A stretch of 39,964 bases of DNA from Pirellulales bacterium (lineage in GTDB: Bacteria; Planctomycetota; Planctomycetia; Pirellulales; DATAWG01). Below the pieces are notes generated by a model, which did no database searches, had not been told where the DNA came from, and saw only the letters and a program-made list of their open reading frames with translations. Of the stretch, positions 16,863-24,780 are shown one piece after another. Position 1 is the stretch's first letter, and every line of letters begins with the position of its first letter. The position numbers were made by a program, and so were the translations under genes. The DNA is taken from assembly GCA_035939775.1 (NCBI GenBank), contig DASZFO010000238.1:1-39964 (forward strand), written 5' to 3'.

Positions 16863-17897
16863 ATGAATTCCAACGGCTCAAAACCGCCGCAGCGGATCAC
16901 TCTGGTGAATCGGGTAACCTGCCCGCATTGCTGGAATGTCTTTCCGCCCGAGCAGGCTCTATGGATTGCCCAGCACCCTGACTTACTCGGCGACCCGCGG
17001 CTCGGCGCGGAGCAGCCGCTCCGCTTCTTGCCCACTCGGTTTAATATCGAGGGCGCGGCGATCGACGCGCGGGGGTTTCCCTGTCACGGCTTGGCCTGCC
17101 CGAAATGCCATCTGCCGGTGCCGCGGGCGCTGTTCGAGATGCAGCCGATGTTTCTATCGATCCTCGGGGCGCCGGCGTGCGGCAAATCGTATTTCTTGGC
17201 GGCGCTCACGTGGCAATTGCGCAACGTGCTGCCCAAGCAATTCTCCCTGACTTTCGGCGATGCCGATCCAATTTCGAATCATCGCCTCCACGAATACGAA
17301 GAATTGCAGTTCCTCAATCCCAATGCCAACGCACTTGTCGAATTGAAGAAGACCGAAGAGCAAGGGGATTTGTACGATACCGCACTGTTCGGCGAGCAGC
17401 CGGTGAGCTATCCGCGGCCGTTCATGTTCACGCTCCGCCCGGCCGAATTGCATCCGAATTACGGCGCGGCGGGAAAACTCTCGCGAGTGCTTTGCCTCTA
17501 CGACAACGCCGGCGAGAGCTTCCTGCCCGGCCACGACAAGGCGACCAGCCCCGTCACCCGCCATCTGGCTTTCTCCCGGGCGCTCCTATTCCTTTTCGAC
17601 CCGACGCAGGATCCGCGCTTCCGCCGCGCCTGCCAGGGCAAGACCAACGATCCGCAAATGCAAGAGCGCTCACAGCGATTGGAGCGCGAGGCGTCCGGTC
17701 GGCAGGAGACGATCTTGGCGGAAGCCGCGGAGCGCGTGCGCCGGCCTCTCGACGCGGGCCAAGCACAATCGGCCGCTCATCTTGATCGTGACGAAATACG
17801 ATTGTTGGTCGAGCTTGCTCGACGATCGTCGCTTGAAAAACCCTTGGGTCGCCAGCACAAAGGGCCCGGTCTCGGCGATGAATCTCGAAGCGATTGA
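16863..17897 (+). CDS. DO-GTPase-like protein, N-terminal part (frameshifted)
   Basis: First part of a predicted GTPase. The N-terminus has a zinc-ribbon-like pair, CPHC (about residue 20) and CPKC (about 79). The G domain follows: P-loop GAPACGKS (about 102-109), G3 region LYDNAGESF (about 213-221) and a strand FLFDPTQD. Around base 17745 the reading changes: this frame goes on as low-complexity Arg/Ala/Gln sequence to a stop at 17897, while the shifted frame continues the fold with the G4 motif. The ATG at 16863 is preferred; a TTG at 16851 is in frame. The layout (P-loop, DNAGE, then TKYD, with a GAP1-like gene next door) fits the DO-GTPase class of predicted conflict/signalling GTPases. 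Family call is from memory of those motifs. A sequencing error, mutation or programmed shift could explain the break. Confidence 0.7.
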   Translation: MNSNGSKPPQRITLVNRVTCPHCWNVFPPEQALWIAQHPDLLGDPRLGAEQPLRFLPTRFNIEGAAIDARGFPCHGLACPKCHLPVPRALFEMQPMFLSILGAPACGKSYFLAALTWQLRNVLPKQFSLTFGDADPISNHRLHEYEELQFLNPNANALVELKKTEEQGDLYDTALFGEQPVSYPRPFMFTLRPAELHPNYGAAGKLSRVLCLYDNAGESFLPGHDKATSPVTRHLAFSRALLFLFDPTQDPRFRRACQGKTNDPQMQERSQRLEREASGRQETILAEAAERVRRPLDAGQAQSAAHLDRDEIRLLVELARRSSLEKPLGRQHKGPGLGDESRSD

Positions 17898-18240
17898 ACA
17901 AATGTCATCGCGGCTGCGGGCCCTGTTGTGGAAACTCTCGCCAGAAATCGTCTCGGCCGCAGAGAGCTTCGCCGAGCAAGTGTTGTATTTGCCGGTTAGC
18001 GCCACGGGCCGCAGCCCGGAAATCGATCCGGCGACTGGAGCAAAGGGTTTTCGCCCGCGCGATATTCATCCGCAATGGGTGGAAGTCCCCCTGCTTTATA
18101 CGCTCAGCCGCTGGGTCGATGGCTTGGTGCCGCACCTTCGGCCCGGCGCGAGCGCGACGACCGGCGTGCCGGGTTTGAATGCCATGCCGCCGAATATCGC
18201 GGGCGCGAAGGGGGCCGCCGCGGGAGGCGCCACTCCGTGA
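17782..18240 (+). CDS. DO-GTPase-like protein, C-terminal part after frameshift
   Basis: Continuation of the GTPase in the shifted frame. Just before 17782 this frame reads AKHNRPLIL, running directly into IVTKYDCWSSLLDD, where TKYD is the guanine-specificity (G4) motif. The rest (AMNLEAIEQMSSRLRALLWK, then VEVPLLYTLSRWVDGLVP) completes a helical C-terminal region. Removing one base near 17745 would join it to the first part as one ~459-residue protein. The stop (18238-18240) overlaps the GTG of the next gene at 18237, with GGGAGG upstream, so the GTPase and the GAP1-like protein are coupled. As an independent product it would lack the P-loop and could not bind GTP. Confidence 0.65.
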   Translation: MIVTKYDCWSSLLDDRRLKNPWVASTKGPVSAMNLEAIEQMSSRLRALLWKLSPEIVSAAESFAEQVLYLPVSATGRSPEIDPATGAKGFRPRDIHPQWVEVPLLYTLSRWVDGLVPHLRPGASATTGVPGLNAMPPNIAGAKGAAAGGATP

Positions 18241-20726
18241 GCCTGGAACTCATCTACACCTCCGCCGCGAAAGGACTCAAGCCGGGCACTCGCGGTTTCT
18301 GCACCGTGGCGATGACCCAGGGAATGCCTCCGCAACTGGCCGACCGGCTCGAGTCCCTCAGCGGCTATCGCCAAGTTTTCGGGCCTCAAGATCCGCAAGC
18401 CGCGCTTAATCCGGTCGTGCAGAGTCATCTGCGGCTATCGGTCGCCGGACGGAACTATCACATCCTCTCGCGAATCTGCGCGGCGGGCTTGGATTACAGT
18501 CAACGGGCCAACAAGTTCGCCTATCACCTGGTGCTTGACGCCAGCGAACTGCCGCCGGCCGGGCCGGCTTGGGCGATTCTGCAATCCGGCCTGATGAAAA
18601 CGGCGTGGAACGGCGCCCCGCAATTCCTGCCGGCCGGACCTCGCTGCCCGGCGGCCAATGTGGCGCCGGCAATCTGCCGGACGTGGCAGCAGGTTACGGG
18701 CGATGCGGGCTGGGGAGGCGCCTTGGCGGAGTCGGCGGTCGAGAAACCGAAGAACCCAGTCACGATCATCTTTCGGCCGGGTCTCGATCCGTTGCCATTG
18801 ATTGCCGAGTCGCTAGCGCTATTGCCAGCGGAGTTGCGCTGGAATGTGACGTTTTCCACATACCACACCAAGTTGCCTCCCGGCGTGGAGTGCAACTGGC
18901 GCTGCGTTTTGCAGGGAAGCCCCGAGTCGAAAGGGACAACCGGATTGGTCATTGATCTCTGCCACCCTTTGGCGGCGGCGCAAGGCGGCGCATTGGTCGT
19001 TGCCTCGCGGTCGGGGAAGGTGCCGGCCTCGCCAGTTCCCGCTTCAAGTGGAGCCCCCGACGAGCGGGAATTGGAACTGCTGCTGGAGCCCGTCGATCTC
19101 CGCGCCCCGCGCGGCGACGAATGGATTCCCGCACCCATTTCTGCCCCCATCGCGGCGATTGAACCGTTGCCTCCACAGCTTCCGGATGGGGTCTCGCTTT
19201 CGCCGTCCATCTCGACCCGACTGCCGCGGCGCAAACCGCGATTAAAACAACCCGCCCGCTGGCCGCTTATCGCCGCTGTCGTGGTGGGTGTGCTAATTCT
19301 TGCTGGCGGCGGCGGCGTGCTCTTGCTCGCTCGAAAAGACACAAATGATGCCGGGCGAACGTCAACGGAGCCCGTCAAAGATGGGCGCAAAGAGGTCGAC
19401 GCAGAATTAGCGAAAAAGCACGAGATTGAACGATTGCACGACGCCCACGCGGAGCGCGCTGCACTGAGGCAGAGTTTCCTGATTAGTGAAGGCTTGGTCG
19501 CCTTCCATTTGGGCCAAGCAAAAGTGGCCAAACTCAAGATCAAGGAAGGAATCCCGAAAGCGATCGAAATCTGGGCCGACGTCGTGGTTAACGTAGAAGA
19601 GGCTCACCGCACGATCCAACGAATCCGCGAAGCAAGGAAAACAGAAGAAAAACTGCAAGTCGCATTGGCGGACCTTCCGAGCACTGCTTCACTTCCGCCG
19701 AAAACCGCGTTCTCGCGAGCGGAAAAAAGGGCGTGGCCGATTCTAATGCGCAGTCTGCCAGAAGTAGATTATGAACTCGGCCTGATCGGTGGCGACTTCC
19801 TTACTGGCGGATACCGTCTCTTTCTCCGGGATCGACCACGGAACGAGATATCGCAGTTTTGGGATCTCAATTTGAGTTTGCTTTCGAAAAGTGGTACGAA
19901 ACTCCAAGAATCTAGGATCGGCGATTTTTCGCTGGATCAGGGAAAACTACAATTTCGCTGGGACGATCGTACCGCAAAGCCCCCAATGGCGGATCAATTG
20001 GCGAACTGCGTGCTTCGGGTGAGCGCCAAGCAATCGAGTATTGTGGAAAGCAAGGCGATTGCTCTCAGGAATGCAATCACTCTACCTCCCATTGAATTCG
20101 CAGCCGTTCTCAATAATGGCGAGGCCCGGCTTTCCTTCAGACTTGATCCATTGCCTGCACAAAAAGATGCTGTCCCGAGTGCGGAATTATACCTCGTCGG
20201 GCGCGACAGCCAAAGCCACTCGATCAAAACTCTTGGCGGTACGGATACCATCATCGTTGATAACCTCATCAAGCTACGCTTGTTGACCGGGTGGGATGAA
20301 TTAGTAGTCGAGTACGTTGGGGTTCCGTTGAACTGGAGTTTACCAGAAGAGAACCTACTTGCTCGCGTGATAAGGAAGTCGCCCGAGCCGACGCAGGTCA
20401 AACGCGCCCAGGTGAAAAGATTCATTGAATTCGTAAATGAGAGGTGCAAGGCAATCGAAAAGCGAAAGAAAGAACTGGAAGAGGAAAAAAGGGACGCGAT
20501 CGAGGCGCAAAAGAAGGTCGACCTTACGAGCGAGATCACGAAACAAGTTGCCGAAATACACGAGCGAGAAGCGGAACGAAAGGATGCGGAGAGCCTGCTT
20601 GGGATCTTGGATGGTCTGGCAAGCCTACAGCTCGGCTACCGCATTACCTTCGCGGTTGCAGGCGATGACCGCAATTACAACGTTGATTTAGTCCGCGCAG
20701 GCGACGCGCAGGCGACCGGACGGTAA
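18237..20726 (+). CDS. GAP1-like GTPase-associated membrane protein
   Basis: 829 residues from the GTG at 18237 (GGGAGG ribosome site; overlaps the GTPase stop by 4 bp). The N-terminal ~250 residues match the GTPase-associated protein 1 N-terminal type (LIYTSAAKGLKPGTRGFCTV, SHLRLSVAGRNYHILSRI, GLDYSQRANKFAYHLVLD), a partner domain found beside DO-GTPases in predicted NTP-dependent conflict systems. A Pro-rich linker leads to a TM helix (about 341-366, PLIAAVVVGVLILAGGGGVL). The rest (about 370-829) is a charged coiled-coil and beta-rich part with long Lys/Glu helices near 720-790. It would sit in the membrane with the GAP1 domain in the cytoplasm next to the GTPase and the coiled-coil part outside. 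The regulatory role is inferred from the gene pair. Confidence 0.75.
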   Translation: MSLELIYTSAAKGLKPGTRGFCTVAMTQGMPPQLADRLESLSGYRQVFGPQDPQAALNPVVQSHLRLSVAGRNYHILSRICAAGLDYSQRANKFAYHLVLDASELPPAGPAWAILQSGLMKTAWNGAPQFLPAGPRCPAANVAPAICRTWQQVTGDAGWGGALAESAVEKPKNPVTIIFRPGLDPLPLIAESLALLPAELRWNVTFSTYHTKLPPGVECNWRCVLQGSPESKGTTGLVIDLCHPLAAAQGGALVVASRSGKVPASPVPASSGAPDERELELLLEPVDLRAPRGDEWIPAPISAPIAAIEPLPPQLPDGVSLSPSISTRLPRRKPRLKQPARWPLIAAVVVGVLILAGGGGVLLLARKDTNDAGRTSTEPVKDGRKEVDAELAKKHEIERLHDAHAERAALRQSFLISEGLVAFHLGQAKVAKLKIKEGIPKAIEIWADVVVNVEEAHRTIQRIREARKTEEKLQVALADLPSTASLPPKTAFSRAEKRAWPILMRSLPEVDYELGLIGGDFLTGGYRLFLRDRPRNEISQFWDLNLSLLSKSGTKLQESRIGDFSLDQGKLQFRWDDRTAKPPMADQLANCVLRVSAKQSSIVESKAIALRNAITLPPIEFAAVLNNGEARLSFRLDPLPAQKDAVPSAELYLVGRDSQSHSIKTLGGTDTIIVDNLIKLRLLTGWDELVVEYVGVPLNWSLPEENLLARVIRKSPEPTQVKRAQVKRFIEFVNERCKAIEKRKKELEEEKRDAIEAQKKVDLTSEITKQVAEIHEREAERKDAESLLGILDGLASLQLGYRITFAVAGDDRNYNVDLVRAGDAQATGR

Positions 20727-20785
20727 AAGGCATGGCGACATCGGCCAAGCGGCCGTAAAAGAAGTCACTGCGCGTCGGATGTATT

Positions 20786-23677
20786 ATGCTCGATTACCAG
20801 CGAATTGTTGACGACGTGCGGAGTTCCATGTTCTCCAATAGCATGGAAGGCGTCGATTTTCTGCGCTCGGCAGCGGCGGATTATTCAGTTGCCTGCGATG
20901 AGGTCAATGAGCGGCTGCGGCGGTGCGGTTCGTTGTTGCGGCAAGGATTGCGGAGCGAGGCAATCCAGCTTGCGGAGATCGAGCCGAATTTGCTCGATCT
21001 CGTGGCCACGCTCGATTTCCCCGAACGGTCGCAATGGGAGCAGGTGGTTGCGCATTATGGGATCGTGCCTCCGCCGCCGCTGATGTTCGACGTAGCGGCC
21101 GACTTGAACGAGGCCTATGCCGTCGAACAACCGCTTACCGAGTTGCTCCGCCATCATCGCCTGCTGGCCCTCGCCCGCGGGCCGCTCAAGAACCGAATCA
21201 ACACGCTGCGGAGTCTGATCCAGGCCGATTCAGACAATCAAATCTGGCGAGAGGACTTGCAGACGTTCGAGGCGGAGCGGCTGAAACAACTGCAACACGA
21301 AGTGGCCGACGCGGCCCAGGCCGGCGATCTCATGACGCTCGCCTCTCTGCACGACGAATTGCGCGCCGATGGCTGGTCGAGCCTTCCGCCCGCCTCGCTG
21401 GTCAGATGGACCGCTGGCGCCAGGCAGAAGCTCGAAGAGCGCGACTTCCGCGCGAATATCGAACGGATCGCGGGAGGGCTGCGTGAGGCCCACGCCGCGC
21501 TCGACGCCGACTTGGGACGGCAGAGCCGCGATCAATGGAATGCCTGCGTCAATGGAAGCACATTCGAGCAAGACGACCCGTTCGTCGAGATGGCAACGTC
21601 GGCTCTCGCCTGGCTGGCCGAGCAAGACGAATGGCTGGCACGCGAGGCTGAGCATCGAGCGGCCGTGGTTAGTTTGGCAAGCGGTCTCAGCGGCAAAATT
21701 GCGCCCGAGGAGTTGCGTCGTCTCCACGCAGCCGCGGTCGCAAACGGATTCCAACTGCCTGAGGAAACGGAGGCCCGCTATCGAGACCGCCTGAACCAAC
21801 TAATTCACGCGGCCAAACGCCGGCGCATTGCCATCATTTCTGGGATTTGCTTAGGAATCCTGGGCTTGGCGGCGTTGGTATTTTTTGGGATCCAGCGCTA
21901 TCAACTCGGCCAAGAAATTGATCACCAACGAGATGCGCTTGGCGCGCTCTTGGACAACAGCGACTTGCCGGCGGCGGAGCGACTCCTGGGCCGGCTCAAG
22001 GAAAACTCTCCGGCGGTGGCGGCGAACACCGAAATCGCGGAACTCGATCGGCGACTGGAAACAGCGATCCAGAAAGAGACCGACCGCCACAAGTCGTTCG
22101 ACGGCTACATGCAGGCTGCCAAAGCACGAGGGCCGGACCACCCCGATTATGAGGCGCTGCAACAGGCGACGACCCTGGCCAAGACGAATGCCGAGAAGCT
22201 CGTGCTCGATGACTTTAAGCAGGAGATTTCCGCGGCGGAGCGCGCGGCAGCCGAGAAAAGGAATGCCACATTCTTGACCGACCTTGACCCGTTCCGCCCT
22301 CGTCTCAAGGGCTTGAAGGAACTGAGCGCGCAACCGAATTCCGACCCCAAGGCATTGCTGGCCGAGATCGATCGCTTCCGCAACGATCTAAACGCGCTGG
22401 AACATCGCAGCGGCGATCTGGGAAACGGCGCACAAGGCCAAGCGCAAATCATCCTGACCGAATTGGAAACGATCGAAGCTGCCGTGAAGCTCCGGCGGGA
22501 GGAAGAAAAACAGTTGGCCGCCGTTACCGGCGCCATCGGCGACCCGGAGGCGTACAAGGCCGAGCTGACCCACTACCTGCAACAATTCCCTGATTCGCCG
22601 CGCGCCGCCGATTTCAAACGAGCGATCGACGAAGAGCCACTCTGGGTCGGCATCGCGAAATGGAATGCACTTTTGACGGCATTCAGACAAACGGACATTA
22701 CGCAGCTTAAACCCGATGGCGCCAAGGAACTCTTGGCAAAAGCTAGGGAGGTTTTCGCCAAATTCGACGAGTATCCCGCCGCCGACGCAGTCCGCCTGCG
22801 GATGGCTTATCTGGAGGGGATCATGCGCCGCGTGGATTCGGAGCAGCAGCGAATCGAGGAGCCGCTCAAACGGCTGTTTGGCGATTCGCTGATTAAAGAT
22901 TTGTGGATGATCCAAATGGGAGATGGCCGCCGGTTTTACCTGAAGGACAACCCCCATCTTAAAGACTCCGGAATGGCGCCAATAAACTACATCACCGGTT
23001 TCGACCTCGTTGAGAAGAAGGCGGGCGTCGACTCCGCAAAGGTCACGTTCAATGGCAGCGCGCCGCAGGTTGGAGTAGCCAAATCGATTCGTCCGATGAT
23101 TGATGCGCTGAACGACGCGAATTGGGAGCAGACATTCTTCCATATCGTGAAGGCGATCGACGAGAACAAGGAGATCGATCCGATCCTAAAGGTCAACTTG
23201 TTGCGACAAACCCTCGAAATCGGCAGCCGCGGCAGCGCGGTCTTCGAACGGGCGTTCGCCAAACATTCTGACGCGCTAAAGGATGCCAATGTCAATCCAT
23301 TCGCCAATTGGCTCGATCCGAAAGATCCGGACTCTCCCAATCAGCGCGTGCGCGCGGAGCAGGTGCTGAAAGACTTTCCGGACATTGGGGCCGCGGGGAG
23401 GGAGACCGCCGACGAATTGAATAAACTCCACCAGCCGCCGGGCAAGATTCGCGTCTGGGTCGGCTGGCTCCGCCGCGGCGCTGCCGGCAATTGGCGTTGC
23501 GAGCCAACTTCGCTAAGAGATCAATCGGGCGAACTGTTCGTCGCCGTGAAGAAGGGGATCGGCAATGGAATTACATTCGAGCGCATGGGGACTGTAAAAG
23601 ACGACATCGCGACGATGGAGATTCCCGCAGGAAGCGGCTGCATTGAGGGAAGCCCGCTGTTTCTCGTCGCGCCGTGA
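20786..23677 (+). CDS. Large single-pass membrane protein of unknown family
   Basis: A 963-residue protein I do not recognise. Residues 1-345 are helical and cytosolic-looking, starting MLDYQRIVDDVRSSMFSNSM, with repeated Leu/Arg helices. One strong TM helix follows basic KRRR (about 347-369, IAIISGICLGILGLAALVFF). Residues 380-700 form long charged helices (coiled-coil or tetratricopeptide-like). The last ~260 residues are more globular and beta-rich (GRRFYLKDNPHLKDSGMAPI, IRVWVGWLRRG). No enzyme motif was seen. The gene starts 59 bp after the GAP1-like gene in the same orientation, and its architecture (cytosolic head, one TM, large outer helical part) mirrors that protein, so a shared membrane complex is likely. 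The function is unknown. Confidence 0.7.
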   Translation: MLDYQRIVDDVRSSMFSNSMEGVDFLRSAAADYSVACDEVNERLRRCGSLLRQGLRSEAIQLAEIEPNLLDLVATLDFPERSQWEQVVAHYGIVPPPPLMFDVAADLNEAYAVEQPLTELLRHHRLLALARGPLKNRINTLRSLIQADSDNQIWREDLQTFEAERLKQLQHEVADAAQAGDLMTLASLHDELRADGWSSLPPASLVRWTAGARQKLEERDFRANIERIAGGLREAHAALDADLGRQSRDQWNACVNGSTFEQDDPFVEMATSALAWLAEQDEWLAREAEHRAAVVSLASGLSGKIAPEELRRLHAAAVANGFQLPEETEARYRDRLNQLIHAAKRRRIAIISGICLGILGLAALVFFGIQRYQLGQEIDHQRDALGALLDNSDLPAAERLLGRLKENSPAVAANTEIAELDRRLETAIQKETDRHKSFDGYMQAAKARGPDHPDYEALQQATTLAKTNAEKLVLDDFKQEISAAERAAAEKRNATFLTDLDPFRPRLKGLKELSAQPNSDPKALLAEIDRFRNDLNALEHRSGDLGNGAQGQAQIILTELETIEAAVKLRREEEKQLAAVTGAIGDPEAYKAELTHYLQQFPDSPRAADFKRAIDEEPLWVGIAKWNALLTAFRQTDITQLKPDGAKELLAKAREVFAKFDEYPAADAVRLRMAYLEGIMRRVDSEQQRIEEPLKRLFGDSLIKDLWMIQMGDGRRFYLKDNPHLKDSGMAPINYITGFDLVEKKAGVDSAKVTFNGSAPQVGVAKSIRPMIDALNDANWEQTFFHIVKAIDENKEIDPILKVNLLRQTLEIGSRGSAVFERAFAKHSDALKDANVNPFANWLDPKDPDSPNQRVRAEQVLKDFPDIGAAGRETADELNKLHQPPGKIRVWVGWLRRGAAGNWRCEPTSLRDQSGELFVAVKKGIGNGITFERMGTVKDDIATMEIPAGSGCIEGSPLFLVAP

Positions 23678-23706
23678 TTTTCCAACTGTCAACTTGGAGC
23701 CTAACT

Positions 23707-23786
23707 GAGAGCCGCCGGGGACTGTCCCCCTTTTGCGCAGTCCGCGGAGCAAAATGGGGACTGTCCCCTTTGCCCAGGCGGTTCTC
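23707..23786. repeat. Inverted repeat with GGGGACTGTCCCC cores
   Basis: Two GGGGACTGTCCCC palindromes (from 23717 and ending 23768) form inverted arms: GGGGACTGTCCCCCTTTTGC and, about 12 nt later, its complement-like GCAAAATGGGGACTGTCCCC, matching at 18 of 20 positions. Short outer arms, GAGAGCCGCC (23707-23716) and GGCGGTTCTC (23777-23786), extend the stem. It fills the gap between two cluster genes and could form a strong RNA hairpin that tunes read-through. Confidence 0.7.
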
Positions 23787-23826
23787 GGATCGGCTCTAAC
23801 TGGTTTTTGCTGCGAGGTGGCCTGAA

Positions 23827-24735
23827 ATGGAAAGCCAATTGTATATCCGAGTTCGCGGGCGCGTGCTGGGTCCATACGACCAGGAAAAGCTGCAATCCTT
23901 GGCCCGCCGCGGGCAACTGAGCCGGATGCACGAATTATCGCCCGACGGCGCGAGCTGGGTCCGGGCGTCGAACTATCCGGAGCTGTTCGTCGGCAATCCG
24001 GTCGAGATCCCCAACGACCATCAGGCTGCGGCGGCGGAAGCGACGTCCGCCGCGGCGGTCGCGGGGACTGGTCAGCCACACCAGTATGCGCAGAAACAGC
24101 AGTGGCATTACACGAGCGCGGGTGTGCAACGCGGACCGGTGGACTTCACGAACCTGCAACTACTCAGCGCCTCGGGGCAGCTCGGGCCGGACGACTTGGT
24201 CTGGTCAGATGGAATGCCGGCCTGGATTCCACCACGACTTGTGCCGGGCCTGGTGAAGGGGGGCGCCACGCCAACCGGCGCGGAACCGTTCGATCCAGAG
24301 TTCGCTCGTTCAACTGACAAGGATGAATCCTTGCCGGATCGGCTTTGTCGCTCGGCCCATTCTTCGCGTCCCTGGGTCGTGTTCGTAGCTATTTCTATCT
24401 GGATGTACGCCGGACTTGCTACGATCGGTGGAATGTGGATGTTGATCCTTGGTGCACGCGTCCGCGCCACGTCTCTTGTCGCATTTGGAATCTTCAGCCT
24501 CATTGGCGCCTTGAACCAAGCGATCCACGGATATCTGCTCGGCGCGTACATCGCGCGGTTGAGAAGCCTCCAATACAGCCCGAAATCGATCGTCCTCGCA
24601 AAGGTGCATGATTCGCTGCGGGCGTATTGGATCTACGTGGCGATCAACCTGATTATCGCTCTTGTGTTGATCAGCTTTTTCGTTATTTGGGCCTTCGCGG
24701 AGGGTGTGACGCTGCCGGATCGCTTCTTCCAGTGA
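23827..24735 (+). CDS. Double GYF_2 domain membrane protein
   Basis: A 302-residue protein with two GYF_2 (DUF4339) domains: residues 5-55 (LYIRVRGRVLGPYDQEKLQS) and about 92-140 (WHYTSAGVQRGPVDFTNLQL, ending MPAWIPPRLVPG). An Ala/Gln-rich linker lies between them. The C-terminal half holds about three to four hydrophobic spans: WVVFVAISIWMYAGLATIGG (about 184-209), SLVAFGIFSLIGALNQAIHG (about 215-243) and YWIYVAINLIIALVLISFFV (about 265-292). GYF_2 domains probably bind proline-rich tails of partner proteins on the cytosolic face. The ATG at 23827 has a GAGGTGG ribosome site. It sits between the unknown membrane protein and the J-like trypsin gene and shares the GYF_2 type with the 15.2-kb protease, so it is a candidate scaffold of the cluster. 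Confidence 0.85.
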   Translation: MESQLYIRVRGRVLGPYDQEKLQSLARRGQLSRMHELSPDGASWVRASNYPELFVGNPVEIPNDHQAAAAEATSAAAVAGTGQPHQYAQKQQWHYTSAGVQRGPVDFTNLQLLSASGQLGPDDLVWSDGMPAWIPPRLVPGLVKGGATPTGAEPFDPEFARSTDKDESLPDRLCRSAHSSRPWVVFVAISIWMYAGLATIGGMWMLILGARVRATSLVAFGIFSLIGALNQAIHGYLLGAYIARLRSLQYSPKSIVLAKVHDSLRAYWIYVAINLIIALVLISFFVIWAFAEGVTLPDRFFQ

Positions 24736-24780
24736 ACTTACCGCGATCTTTAGCAACGAACCAAGACTGCTCCCAAACCA

